Positions 22,980 through 34,689 of a DNA stretch of 64,000 nt are shown here, in pieces. Each line of letters starts with the position of its first letter. The first letter of the stretch is position 1. The stretch comes from Mnemiopsis leidyi (lineage: Eukaryota > Ctenophora > Tentaculata > Lobata > Bolinopsidae), in the NCBI GenBank assembly GCA_000226015.1, contig JH154983.1:78670-142669 (forward strand). The letters run 5' to 3'. A program made the position numbers and the translations under genes. Under the pieces are notes generated by a model that saw only the letters and a program-made list of their open reading frames with translations, had not been told where the DNA came from and did not search any database.

Positions 22980-23594
22980 ATATATGGTTGATATTATTTT
23001 TGTGATATTTTTTACCCATATTTTCCCGATTTTCCTGATTTAATTCGGTCGAAGAACTGCGTCCGCCGGTCCACGTATACATATTTCTACTCAATTTTTT
23101 GGGCGGTGGCATGAAACATTGTAATTGACCTGAAATGGATTGGAACAATATAATTTCACGCGCTTATATCGTTAGTGGCACTGTAACACTAACATGTAAA
23201 GTCTAAACACTAACATGTAAATAGATTAAAGTGAGAAGATTATTTTGACGTGGAAGAGGTCGACAGGAAATTTTCTTTATTATAATCAAATATATATAAA
23301 TCATGGTTAGGGTTAGGGCAATGGAGTTATTTTAATAACCCATATTTTTGAGTGAAAATATGTCCAGTATGGAACAAATAAGAGGGGTTAACTGATGGGA
23401 TTTTGTCATGGTTTCTCTGAAGTGAAAAATTCAGCTAAAAATTCGGCAAAATTGTGACCGCAAGAAGAGGTTATAGGCTTAGGTTAGGATTCTGGATTAG
23501 ATTAGAACTAAAAGTGTAAGATTAGACTAACTTCTGGCAAACAAATCTTTTTAGTTTTACATTTTCTAATTAATCATATTGAGATATTCATAGC

Positions 23595-26500
23595 ATGGGG
23601 TTGCAGAATTTTGGCTCAGGTTCTGCGTTTGTGAAGATTGTTACAATCACTGCAGTGCTATTATTGATCATGGTTTTTGATGTTAATTGCTCTTCGGAGT
23701 CATGTGAGTAAACTTATAATAGGTACAATTGGTATGAGGTGGATGTGATCTTCTTAGAAATAACCTCTATACTTATTAAAATATTGAATTGAAATATAAA
23801 GGATTCGTCCATTAAGCTTCAAATTAATTGAATAGGCGGAGGTAGGGGATAATGGCTTCTTACCGGGGCCAGTTAAAAAAGCCGGTAGGGTACGCTATAA
23901 CTGCAGTAGTGAGTAGGCCGGGAGCGTGATTCTATTGTAGTATTAAGAAATTCCTTTCAACAAATCTACTTCTATCGATCGCAAATTATCCAAAAATGTA
24001 TGAATTGATGCAATTTCGCAGGGAATCAGTTTGAAAACGCTTGCTTTAATGAAATGTGTGAGGCTGATATCGATCCATTTCTGAGTGGGATCGAGCCATA
24101 CAACATAACAGTTATGTTGAAGTATGCTAGAAATAATGACATTCGTGCAACCTTGCAGAAGATATCCTTCTTCAATGAAAAAGGTACATATTCAGCATAT
24201 GGACGTTCATGATAGAATTCTAAATACGTCAAAATTCGTGGGGAGTAAACGAGTCCACTTATCAATGTTTTTAATTCTATTTTAATTTCGAGAAACACAA
24301 TCTCGTGTTAAAGATATTTTCCTATTCCGCCCCAGAGTTCTAATGTCCTTTTAAAGATTAAATTTTTTTGTCCACTGAAAGTGGTTGTAACAGACGAAAA
24401 ACCAAGTTGCCCTATATTCCTATAAGAATGTGGACGTTCATTAAAAAGTCATTAAAAAAGAACAACTTATATTCTGCTTTTCAGGAACTTTGGAAGACTA
24501 TGCTTTGTTTATGGATGGGGAAACGCAAATGACAAGGCTTGGGCATGATGAAACGAGATGCTTTTATTCTCGATCTATGATAAAGGAGAGCCGTGTCTCA
24601 GGGGAAACTGCACTGATCGCATTGACCATCAGTGATCAGTTTATTTCGATGACAATCAATGGTATGACTATGAACTAGGAGCTGGTAGGTCCGGTATACG
24701 GTGAATTTTTGCTCAATCCGGTCAGGTCCGGTTTTAATTTCAAAATTTATCCGATCGGGAAAAGTTAAACTTAAAAATTTCATAATATGGTAATGTGGTC
24801 CACTTGAAGTCGATATTCGAAGCCTTTGGCTGGCTCAGCTTGACAGTGAGCCGCGCAAGCTACATGCGATAAACCAGTCTATATAATGAGGCCAGTGCCC
24901 AAACTGAACTTCGTTGTACCCAAACTGTACCTCTCACTATCCAAACTGAAAAAACGACCGGAATGAGATACCTTATCATAGTTCAGACTGTCTGTCTTAT
25001 CAAACCCGCTAATGTACTTCTAATTGACAATACCACTCGTTACTCATTTCTTTCGATAGCGACGTCTAAACGCAAAGCTTCTAATGTTCGGACCTTGTTT
25101 TCACGCCCGTCTTTGCCCTCTGTCTCCTTTGTCCTGCATGACTGTAAAATTGCAAAAATGTGCATAATAAATTTGGCCGAAAATTTCGTGAAAATTCAAG
25201 GACTGATCCGGTATATCTAAGCTGGAGAGGAGAGATTTGCCTTTGTTAATTTATGCTAAGCATAAAACTGTCAATGACAGATCTGAACCCAAACAGCAAA
25301 TTAATAAACAGCTTAACATGGTTTGCTAGCACAACCTCTTTATGTTTTACAATTAAATCGATCTAATATATTACCATATTACCAGGCAAAGATCCTAGAA
25401 TAGGTGGATCCAACAATCCATACCCTCGAGGTTTGCCGGACAGCCAAGCATGTGCTCATGAGCCCCAAAAGTACAGCAAATTGGTGTTCAAATCTAATGC
25501 ACCGACACAAGGACCTGTATCATACCGAATACTATATCCAGGTAAAGAAAGTAACTGTGCTGTGAAAACTTATACCCCCCACCTATAACTCAATAACTGT
25601 ATGATAAGTAAACAATAAATAAAGTTAGGGTAAGCTTACGGAAATAGCATACTTCATGCTGTTAACAGAAAATTAAAACTGACACAGCTAAGTTCTTTAC
25701 TACTATAAGTACTAGCAAAGAACTTATAAGTCACTTAGCTGCGTCAGTTTTAGTTGCCTCAAGTAAAATGTCGAATTGACTGATTATTCGTCTCTTTAAA
25801 TTTTTTATAATTTTGTCAATAGCACTTGACGGTGGATACAGTGACTTTGGAGATTGGTCAGAGTGTTCAGCTGAATGTGGAGGAGGAACCCAGACTAGGA
25901 CCAGGACCTGCACAAACCCTGCTCCTGCTAACGGAGGAGCTGACTGTGTTGGAGACAGCAGTGAATCCAGAGAATGCAATACTGATGCGTGTCAAGGTTT
26001 TACCAATTTTCTGATGTTTCTATCGGTAGCCCGGTAGGCCAGTGTGGATTCCGTAATGCAAGAGGTCTGGAAAATCAATGTCGACAGTCGAGGTAATACA
26101 AGGGCGGCTGATAAAAAAGATCAAATCTAACAATTGACTCATTCTTTTTTCGGGTTTCTGATGCAGCTTGAATATTTTCTTGAAAACAAACTATTTTAAA
26201 AGTCAACATTCTTCAGATATACAGAATTACTTCTGAGCGAATTTATTTGATTGCTGGTAATTTAAAAATTGCATAAGATATTTTAATCCATTAATTTTTA
26301 CTCCATACGGTAAATCAATTTTATGCACATTATGTTGACCCTCAGCATACATACAGATTATCCCAAACTTTACGGTATCAGAGATGAACTTTTTCAGATC
26401 AAAGTACAGAAACTATTTCTTCCTACAGGTCAGTGTCCCGAAACTCACCCCTACGTTTACTACAACGGACAGTACTGTTGTCAGTCTGAAAGAGAGAAGG

Positions 26501-29500
26501 TTTACGCTCCCCAAGGAGAAAAGTGTGACGGAAGTGCTATTGAGAAGACCAGTCTCTGTTGTCAAGGGGATAAATATGTCAAGTGTCCTTCAGGAAACTG
26601 CAATAGCTTCCCTGTGATTGAATTAGGTAAAATAAAGTTTTATGAAATTTTGCCATATAATTTCATTATTTCAAAATTTTACCAATTAGCTCATGGTTAA
26701 TGGTTAAAAAACAAACAATTTCAAAATTCAACATTCTGCAGCTACATGGAGCTACATTTTGAGCGAATTTATTTGATTGCTGGTCATCCTGAGGTTGCAA
26801 TATACATTGATTTTATGCTGCACATTAAATGTTAACCCTCAGCATACATACAGATTATCCCAAACTTTACGGTATCAGAGATGAACTTTTTCAGACCAAA
26901 GTGCAGAAATTATTCCTTCCTACAGGTCAATGTCCTGAAACTCACCCCTACGTTTACTACAACGGACAGTACTGTTGTCAGTCTGAAAGAGAGAAGGTTT
27001 ACGCTCCCCAAGGAGAAAAGTGTGACGGAAGTGCTATTGAGAAGACCAGTCTCTGTTGTCAAGGGGATAAATATGTCAAGTGTCCTTCAGGCAACTGCAA
27101 TAGCTTCCCTGTGATTGAATTAGGTAAAATAAAGTTTTATGAAATGTTGCCATATGATTTTATTATTTTAAGATTTTACCACCTAGCTGGTTATTGATCT
27201 TGCCAAATTCACGGTTATGAACAAAATGATCCAAAATGATTCTTAGAGTAATAAGTTATTTTTTTGACAAAAATTTAGCCAGAAAACTACATAATACGTC
27301 AATCGATTTTGTGGCAATTAAAGGGCGGCTGATAAAAGATCAATTGACTAATTCTTTTTTCGGGGTTATGATGCAGCTTGAATATTTTCTTGAAAACAAA
27401 CAATTTCAAAATTCAACATTCTGCAGCTACAGAGCTACATTTTGAGCGAATTTATTTGATTGCTGATCATCATGAGGTTGCAATATCAAATATGCATTGA
27501 TTTTATGCTGCACATTAAATGTTGACCCTCAGCATACATACAGATTATTCCAAACTTTACAATATCAGAGATGAACCTCTTCAGATCAAAGTGCAGAAAT
27601 TATTCCTTCCTACAGGTCAATGTCCTGAAACTCACCCCAACGTTTACTACAACGGACAGTACTGTTGTCAGTCTGAAAGAGAGAAGGTTTACGCTCCCCA
27701 AGGAGAAAAGTGTGACGGAAGTGCTATAGAGAAGACCAGTCTCTGTTGTCAAGGGGATAAATATGTCAAGTGTCCTTCAGGCAACTGCAATAGCTTCCCT
27801 GTGATTGAAGGTAAAATAAAGTTTTATAAAATTTTGCCATATAATTTCATTATTTTAAAATTTTACCACCTAGCTGCTTATTGATCTTGCCAAATTCACG
27901 GTTATGAACAAAATGATCCAAGATAGTTCTTAGAGTAATAAGTGATTTTTCTTGACGAAAATTTAGACAGAAAATTACATAAGATACCTTAATCCATTAT
28001 TGTTACTTCATACGTCAAATCAATTTTGTGACATTGTGTTTGATAAAAGGGCAGCTGATAAAAAGACCAATTGAATCGTTCTTTTTTCGGGCTTATGATA
28101 CATCTTGAATATTTTCTTGAAAATAAACAATTTCAAAATTCAACATTCTGCAGCTACAGAGCTACATTCTGAGCGAATTTATTTGATTGCTGGACATCCT
28201 GAGGTTGCAATGTACATCGGTTTTATTCTGCACATTTTGTTGACCCTCAGCATAAATACAGATTATTCCAAACTTTACAATATCAGAGATGAACCTCTTC
28301 AGATCAAAGTGCAGAAATTATTCCTTCCTACAGGTCAATGTCCCGAAACTCACCCCTACGTTTACTACAACGGACAGTACTGTTGTCAGTCTGAAAGAGA
28401 GAAGGTTTACGCTCCCCAAGGAGAAAAGTGTGACGGAAGTGCTATTGAGAAGACCAGTCTCTGTTGTCAAGGGGATAAATATGTCAAGTGTCCTTCAGGC
28501 AACTGCAATAGCTTCCCTGTGATTGAAGGTAAAATAAATTTTTATGAAATTTTGCCATATGATTTCATTATTTTAAAAAATTAGCCGGTTATAGATTTTG
28601 CAACATTCGCGATTATAAGAAAAAAATACGAGGTTCATGATATTTCTTCGAGTAGTTTTACACAGAAATTGAAAATAAATGTTTGAGCTTATTAACGAAA
28701 CCTGTCAAATTTTGAGCCCAGATTTCTTGGGACTGACCAATCAGTTAAAGAAACTAACTCATTTCGATTAGCAGTTGACGGTGGATACAGTGATTTTGGA
28801 GATTGGTCAGAGTGTTCAGCTGAATGTGGAGGAGGAACCCAGACTAGGACCAGGACCTGCACAAACCCTGCTCCTGCTAACGGAGGAGCTGACTGTGTTG
28901 GAGACAGCAGTGAATCCAGGGACTGCAATACTGATGCGTGTCAAGGTTTTATCAATTTTTCTAATGTTTCTATTGGTATGCAATGGGGCGGCTTGTAGAA
29001 AGGTCAAATCTAACAACTGACTCACTCTTGTTTGGGTTTCTGATGCAGGTTAAAAACGAAAAATGTTAAATACAATATTCTGCAGCTACAAAGTTATACT
29101 CCTGAGTGAAATCTATTTGATTGCTGGCCATCCTAAGCTTGCAATATACATTGATTTTATGCTGCACTATATGTTGACCCTCAGCATACATACAGATTTT
29201 TCCAAACTTTACTCTATCTTAAAACCTTTTTGTCAATAGGGGCAGCATCGGCAGTTGACGGTGGATACAGTGACTTTGGAGACTGGTCAGAGTGTTCAGC
29301 TGAATGTGGAGGAGGAACCCAGACTAGGACCAGGACCTGCACAAACCCTGCTCCTGCTAACGGAGGAGCTGACTGTGTTGGAGACAGCAGTGAATCCAGA
29401 GACTGCAATACTGATGCGTTTCAAGGTTTTATCAATTTTTCTAATGTTTCTATTGGTATACCCATGTAGAAATCCGTAATAAAAAGGGCCAAGAAATCAA

Positions 29501-30918
29501 TGTTGAAAACAAAGACTTATGATATTTCTTCGAGTAGTTTTACACACAAATTTAAAGAAAATTGTATGAGCTCAACGAAACCTGTCAAATTTTGAGCCCA
29601 GATTTTTGGGGACTGACTAATCAGTTATAAAGGAACGATTATGGGCAAAAAGTTATAAAACAATTTTCAACCGGTAAACACTTTTTTCTCTTTTTTATTA
29701 TGGACAGCTTATAATCGGAAGTTTTTGACCAATTTGATTCGTGAGACGAAGGCAGTACCGTTTTTAAGATGAATAGACAATTCTCAGATTTGATTTAAAA
29801 TGACTATTTGAATAATCAATATGAGATAGGAAATTTATAGTCACCCTTGCTTCAGTTAGGGGCCGCTACAGTGATTGGTCTGATTGGTCAGAGTGTTCAG
29901 CTGAATGTGGAGGAGGAACCCAGACTAGGACCAGGACCTGCACAAACCCTGCTCCTGCTAACGGAGGAGCTGACTGTGTTGGAGACAGCAGTAAAACCAG
30001 AGAATGCAACAGAGCAAAATGCGGTAAGGAATGTCCTTAATATTGAATATAATATTTGATATTGATATAAACCGATATGATATGAATCTTTGGCAGACTG
30101 GCAGTGGCATCAATATGAAACTGATTTTGCAGAAGGCTAAATGAATAATTACCCAATTAAAAATAAACCCCTTCTCTCAGTGGAACTTATCATCGAAGCA
30201 ACAGAGCCAACAGTTCTTAATTGCCCGATAGGCAAGTGGCAATGCAGACCAGTTTTCATCGTCAAAAGGACAAAGGAGGTTAGTTACTCACAACCAAGAT
30301 AAAGGCTTAGGAGATAGATTCATGAATATCTTTCAATTCGGGACCTGAAATAATCTTATAACAGTGAAGCAAATTGCTGAACCTTTCCTGCTCGTATCAA
30401 CTTATTAATATGATTTTTTGTCCTGCAGGGGGAAATCAACAAGGATGCTGTAAAGATCTGCAAGTTGGTTGACGGTTCCCTGACAGATTGCCAGGCTCCT
30501 GTAACGGTAGGAAAGGAACGATTCGTCAGGAAATTCGGGAAGGTTGAAGCAAGCCATGCGGGAGTTTATATGTAAGTCAAAAACTGAAATAAAAAGTTGT
30601 GCTTTATGTCTAAATATTCTAACCCTAATCAAGATCAAATTAGCTGCAGATCAAGCTTGAGTAATTTTGAAATTGTGTGTCCCGATACTAAGATCATAAA
30701 CCATTCTTAATTATTGATCAATTTATTTGCAATTCTTTAACTTTACATGGTTTGAATACGCAAAACTACGTCATAAATGATAAGTTTTCAAAAAGTTGCA
30801 CATTTACTTAAACTTAGAGTTTGAATTGGCTTATTTTTTATACATTTGCAGGGCTGTTTATACTGAAAACGGTGTCGAATACAAGTCGGATACAATCACT
30901 GTGAATGTCATCAACTAA
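23595..30918 (+). CDS. Secreted modular protein A: N module, TSP1, Cys-rich x4, TSP1 x3, Ig-like
   Basis: Fifteen exons: 23595-23703, 24022-24183, 24485-24661, 25386-25541, 25823-25996, 26429-26626, 26926-27123, 27616-27810, 28334-28528, 28772-28945, 29240-29425, 29856-30023, 30181-30278, 30429-30571, 30852-30918. They total 2400 nt, 799 residues plus stop, in frame throughout. Exon 1 is a signal peptide with core [11 protein letters not shown]. Exons 2-4 form a beta-rich domain of about 165 residues that I do not recognise ([36 protein letters not shown]). A TSP1 repeat ([19 protein letters not shown]) follows, then four near-identical eight-Cys modules ([16 protein letters not shown]...CDGS...LCC...CPSGNC), three more TSP1 repeats, and an Ig-like end lacking the usual F-strand Cys (HAGVYMAVY). 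Introns are phase 1 up to the Ig part. The third TSP1 has lost its last Cys (DAFQ). No membrane anchor, so probably extracellular. Function unknown. Confidence 0.85.
26429..28528 (+). repeat. Fourfold tandem duplication of the Cys-rich exon cassette
   Basis: Exons at 26429-26626, 26926-27123, 27616-27810 and 28334-28528 are nearly identical, and so are about 100-300 bp of intron before each (the CATACAGATTAT and TTCCTACAG stretches). Spacing is 497, 690 and 718 bp. The first two exons end VIELG, the last two VIEG, so they form two sub-pairs. Because exon and intron were copied together, this is recent segmental duplication, not selection on protein alone. Confidence 0.9.
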
Positions 30919-31013
30919 GGATCACCTGGGACTGTCAGTGTCTTCTATTTCTAAAAGATAACAGAACAATATGCCAACAAATATTAGAACATCTATCTTT
31001 TTCTTAAAACATT

Positions 31014-31073
31014 TTGACGAGATTATATCCGTCTACCGTTCTAAGCTGCGAGAGTCGGGAATCACCGCGACAA
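31014..31073. mobile_element. MITE-like element (60-90 bp TIR family), copy 5, with empty site
   Basis: 60 bp, starting TTGACGAGATTATATCCGTC and ending GGGAATCACCGCGACAA, in the 3' UTR of gene A. Flanks are AAAACATT (31006-31013) and AGAACGTT (31074-31081). Paralog B at about 52365-52375 has a single AGAACATT followed directly by the continuing sequence. This is an unfilled site, so the insertion came after the A/B duplication. Confidence 0.85.
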
Positions 31074-31262
31074 AGAACGTTTAATTCTACTTCATACTAG
31101 CATTTTACTTTCCAAACATTCCACGTGCCAAGCCCCACAACAATACAACATAGCTTCAATGTTGGTTTCACTTTGTTGATATGATTAGTTGTACTTCTTT
31201 ATCTTCTTGACTTTAATTGTAATAATCAGTCACGGTTTAAACCCGAAGTATACATTGCATTG

Positions 31263-31268
31263 AATAAA
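31263..31268 (+). terminator. Poly(A) signal of gene A
   Basis: AATAAA within GAATAAAGCAAAATG, 345 bp after the stop codon. It is conserved at 52564-52569 behind the B-locus Ig exons. Confidence 0.6.
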
Positions 31269-31269
31269 G

Positions 31270-32763
31270 CAAAATGATTGTTTATTTTTCTTGTTGAATT
31301 CATGTGGGAAGGGATGTCTCCATTTATCATTATTGAACTGATGATTTGTGAGCCGACAAAAATTATCTTTGATATAAAACACTTAATGCAGTGCATGAGA
31401 CGGCATGACTTTCGCAGATACTGTTAGTTATGCATTTTAAAGTTTTAACGCATTGTATTCAATCTAAGATCATCAATAAGTAAACTTTTATTAATCGTAG
31501 TGCCAATTATCCCAGTTCGAGTTAGCTAGAATTAGAAAACCTAGGTTTTGTATCCTACATTTGTGCAGCCACTTGGTATAGTGACGTTCTTCTACGGATC
31601 CCGTTAGATATATGCTGCTTCCTGGTCCACTAAGCCTAATGCTCGAGAAATCGTGTTTGAGTGCTATAAATGGGGAGCTGTGCAGATAAGTGCAGCGAAT
31701 GAGCGAAAGAAACCTTATAGTTACCGTGATGAGTGCCGCCACATTGACATACATAGCATGAAATATCTACCTTCCAATCTATGCATCTGTGTAGGTCTAA
31801 TCCATGCATCAGATGCTGCCTTATAGCTCTAGTTCTACTGCAGCTATCCTGAAACTAGAAGCATGCTAACTAACTCAATATGCTATGAATCTTAGGCCAC
31901 GGCACCAATAAAGCGATATTTAAATGTTTTTGAACATCAAAACGAAAGCAAAAAAGGCCAACGTAAAATGAAACCCTTCTCTGTTCTTAGTGGTAGTGAT
32001 CATCAATTTCTAAACACACGTATGTGTGGATGCAAACCGGTTTTCATTGTAGGAAGGACAAAGGGGGTTAGTTATGCGCTAAGTCAATAAAGACACCGTG
32101 GTTGTTATGAAAGGAAACTAGTATCTGGGAACATAAATGGTCGGTGGGGATTGGGAACCACTTATATCACATTACCCTTCGGCATTCCATCCTCTCGCTA
32201 CAAAGTATATTCAAATGTAAGGTGAAAAGTTTAAGACATCTAAAAGCCCAATCATAGTGATTAAAAGTTATAAATTAGAAATTGAACAGTAAATCTGTAG
32301 TTGGATACTCCTCAAATTTTCCCCAGATATCGAAATATTTCTTAATGTAAATTTCAAACTTCCTGCACAAAGCAGCAGGATCAAAAAATTTTTTAATGAA
32401 TTTACTCATTAAATTTCTACAATCTTCTGTTAAAACTTCTGTTCATTCTATAAAAAAGCAAATCTGACTAATTGACTAATAGTAATTGCATTTACAGTTA
32501 CGACCATATAAGTAGAAGAGGAATTTGAAAATATCAAGGTGATTTTGATTTGTGAATGAGACTACTAAAAGTCAAAATGCTAAAAGTCAAAATGCTTCAA
32601 ATTAAATAAGACAAATAGAAATAATTTTGAAAAGTAGCGGATGGTTAGCTATTGTGAAAAAGTAGAACTAGGATATATCAAATTAGATTTTCAAATTAGA
32701 TTTAAACATTAAAACGGTTGCCTTTGATTTTGAGTTTGATAACTTTACGACTATATATAACCT
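31270..32763. other. 3' flank of paralog A, no gene seen
   Basis: AT-rich and partly matching the B flank at 52570-53110, for example TCTGGGAACATAAATGGTCGG near 32125 and 52725. 31320-32000 holds only short random frames. The homology shows that the duplicated unit runs well past the gene end. Confidence 0.5.
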
Positions 32764-32851
32764 TTGTCGCGGTGATACCCGACTCTCGCAGCGGTGATAC
32801 CGACTCTCGCAGCTCAAGAATTAGAACGATAAAAGGATTTAATCTCGTCAA
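32764..32851. mobile_element. MITE-like element (60-90 bp TIR family), copy 6
   Basis: Starts TTGTCGCGGTGATACCCGAC and ends TTTAATCTCGTCAA. An internal duplication of the CGGTGATACCGACTCTCGC segment lengthens the left half. The flanks show no clear 8-bp duplication. Confidence 0.6.
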
Positions 32852-32954
32852 GGTCGCAACATGAGGCTAGTACTTTAACTTTAAGACCCATTATTATTAA
32901 GACCCGAAACAGACCTACCATTTTAGACGTCACAGAATTGAATTTGAAAAAAGA

Positions 32955-33215
32955 AAAAACGCAGCGTTTTTCGAAAAACGCCGGCGTTAACGCCGGCGTT
33001 TTTTTATCAGAAACGCCGCGCTTTTGTTGAGTTAACAAGGCGTTTTTTTAAAACGCGCGGTATTTTTCAAGAACGTGCGGTATTTTGCAAGAAACCCGTT
33101 GTTCCTGCAACTTCAAGGAAACGTCGATTCGTGAGGAAACGTCGATTTTTTCAAAAAACGCCGCGTTAACTCGACAAAAGCGCGGCGTTTTTGATAAAAA
33201 CGCCGCGTTTTTTCT
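32955..33215. repeat. CpG-rich long inverted repeat
   Basis: Arms of about 60 bp (about 32991-33050 and 33150-33215) are inverted copies around a spacer of about 100 bp. They share AACGCCGCGCTTTTG and GAGTTAAC. The region is built from repeated AACGCCG(C/G)CG and runs of T or A, including the palindrome AACGCCGGCGTTAACGCC. It is far richer in CpG than its surroundings. Likely a foldback element or a private satellite seed. Confidence 0.7.
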
Positions 33216-33242
33216 AGCCGGTAAATGTCACAAATTATTTGT

Positions 33243-33280
33243 TACTGATACTGATAGTGATAGTGATACTGATAGTGATT
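33243..33280. repeat. GATAGT/GATACT microsatellite
   Basis: A short run of alternating TGATACTGATAGTGATAG units directly after the CpG-rich inverted repeat. Confidence 0.85.
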
Positions 33281-33664
33281 TTTACGGATTCGCACTATCG
33301 TTAAACTTAATATATGTTTTGTCATATTATTGAGATTTTATATTTTAAATCTAATCTTTAAACAGCTGCTGAGCAGTATAAAACGCAAACATGATTAAAC
33401 ATTGAGATTTTTTCACAATTTCCCTTATATAACTGTTTTATTTAGTAAAATATTCTGCGCCTCAGGCCCGGCTCAGAACCGCGTGAAAACTCTTAGATTT
33501 AATTTTAATCACGCGGAATCTAATTACATTTATTTGCAATAAAAATATATCTGTTTCCGTGGTGGAATTTCATGAATTTGCACCAGAGAGAAGTTTTCGC
33601 ACTTGCAACGTGGCTGGACAAATTGAATTGATGTACTACTAGTACTCAAATTGATAATATTATA

Positions 33665-33744
33665 CTCAATTTATCCGTCTACCCACTACCGTTTTAGATT
33701 TGAGTTTGATCTACGAGAGTCGGGTATAATTATAACCGCGACAA
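33665..33744. mobile_element. MITE-like element (60-90 bp TIR family), copy 7, decayed left end
   Basis: The right end GAGAGTCGGGTATAA...ACCGCGACAA is clear. The left end keeps only TTATCCGTCTA. No target duplication was recognised. Confidence 0.5.
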
Positions 33745-33939
33745 GTAACAAACATTAAACTTCCGGAGATCGCATGGCTTATATCTATGAGTATAATATA
33801 TCAGTGTTTACGTCGAAGATAACAAAGAAAATTTGACTGCTGGTCTGTTTACGTTTCATGTGCTTTCATAATTCGGCGCGCTGAGACATGAAATATAGAG
33901 TGAGAGTGAGATCATACTGTGATCTTGCCAGGGCACCTC

Positions 33940-34310
33940 AGTCCTTATTGTCTACGACAACGATCGGAGGGATACGTAGAGAGAGCCACGCAGCGCCCGG
34001 TAATTGTAATCACAATGGGATGGAAACCTAAACTCCTAGGTGTACCAAATTTAAAACTTTGAGTTACGATGATAAAGGATTTCTTAATCCTAAAATAATT
34101 TGGGTGTCCTCTTTCTTGGAATATTATATAAAGAATGGAGCAGTTTGAAAGCTGTCAGCTGACCTACAGAAAACCACATTGAATTTGAAGACCTTAAGCC
34201 TAAGGGTTGGGATAAGAATGGGACAGGAGTGTCCTGTACTTTGGAAATTTTCACAAAAGATTTCTTAATGATAATCTTAATCCGAATATAGTCTGAGCGT
34301 CCTATCTTTA
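33940..34310. repeat. Upstream repeat block of paralog B
   Basis: Closely matches 18895-19420: GTCTACGACAACGATCGGAGG, GAGAGCCACGCAGCGCCCGG, GTCAGCTGACCTACAGAAAA, GGGTTGGGATAAGAATGGG. It marks the left part of the unit shared by A and B. Confidence 0.75.
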
Positions 34311-34689
34311 TCAAATAGAAAATAGTGGATTAAGGATTTAGAAGGAAAGAGAAGGGGTCAAAATATAGATTAAGAAAGAGAGGGGCTAGGCCTAGAAGAC
34401 GGCGGCATAAATGAATGACATATGAGATAAAAAAGTAGTGTAGAAAAAGGATTGTAAAGATTATAAATATAAGTGAAAAGGGATTATAAGAAAAATGTGT
34501 GCAGATGAAGAAGCTCGAAATTTTCTAGGCCAGCTGGTCAAGATTAGTTCACAAAAGGTATCCGACCTTTGTTGATCTCGCAAGGCTTATAACTATAAGC
34601 TATTCAGCGAAAAATTGAGGATAGAGAAAATGGGATAGAGGATATAGAATACAGTTTCAGTAGAGTAGACAGACTGAAGCTGAGAGGAA

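Noticed and set aside
28692-28928. Recurring minus-strand frame starting [16 protein letters not shown], found opposite most TSP1 exons
   Set aside because: It is the antisense shadow of the conserved TSP1 exon; its conservation is explained by the sense strand.
30097-30180. A possible extra exon reading DWQWHQYETDF before the Ig exons
   Set aside because: It meets a stop in copy A, though it is open in copy B (51440). The acceptor at CTTCTCTCAG (30180, 51517) fits the phase of both copies, so I took that as the exon start.
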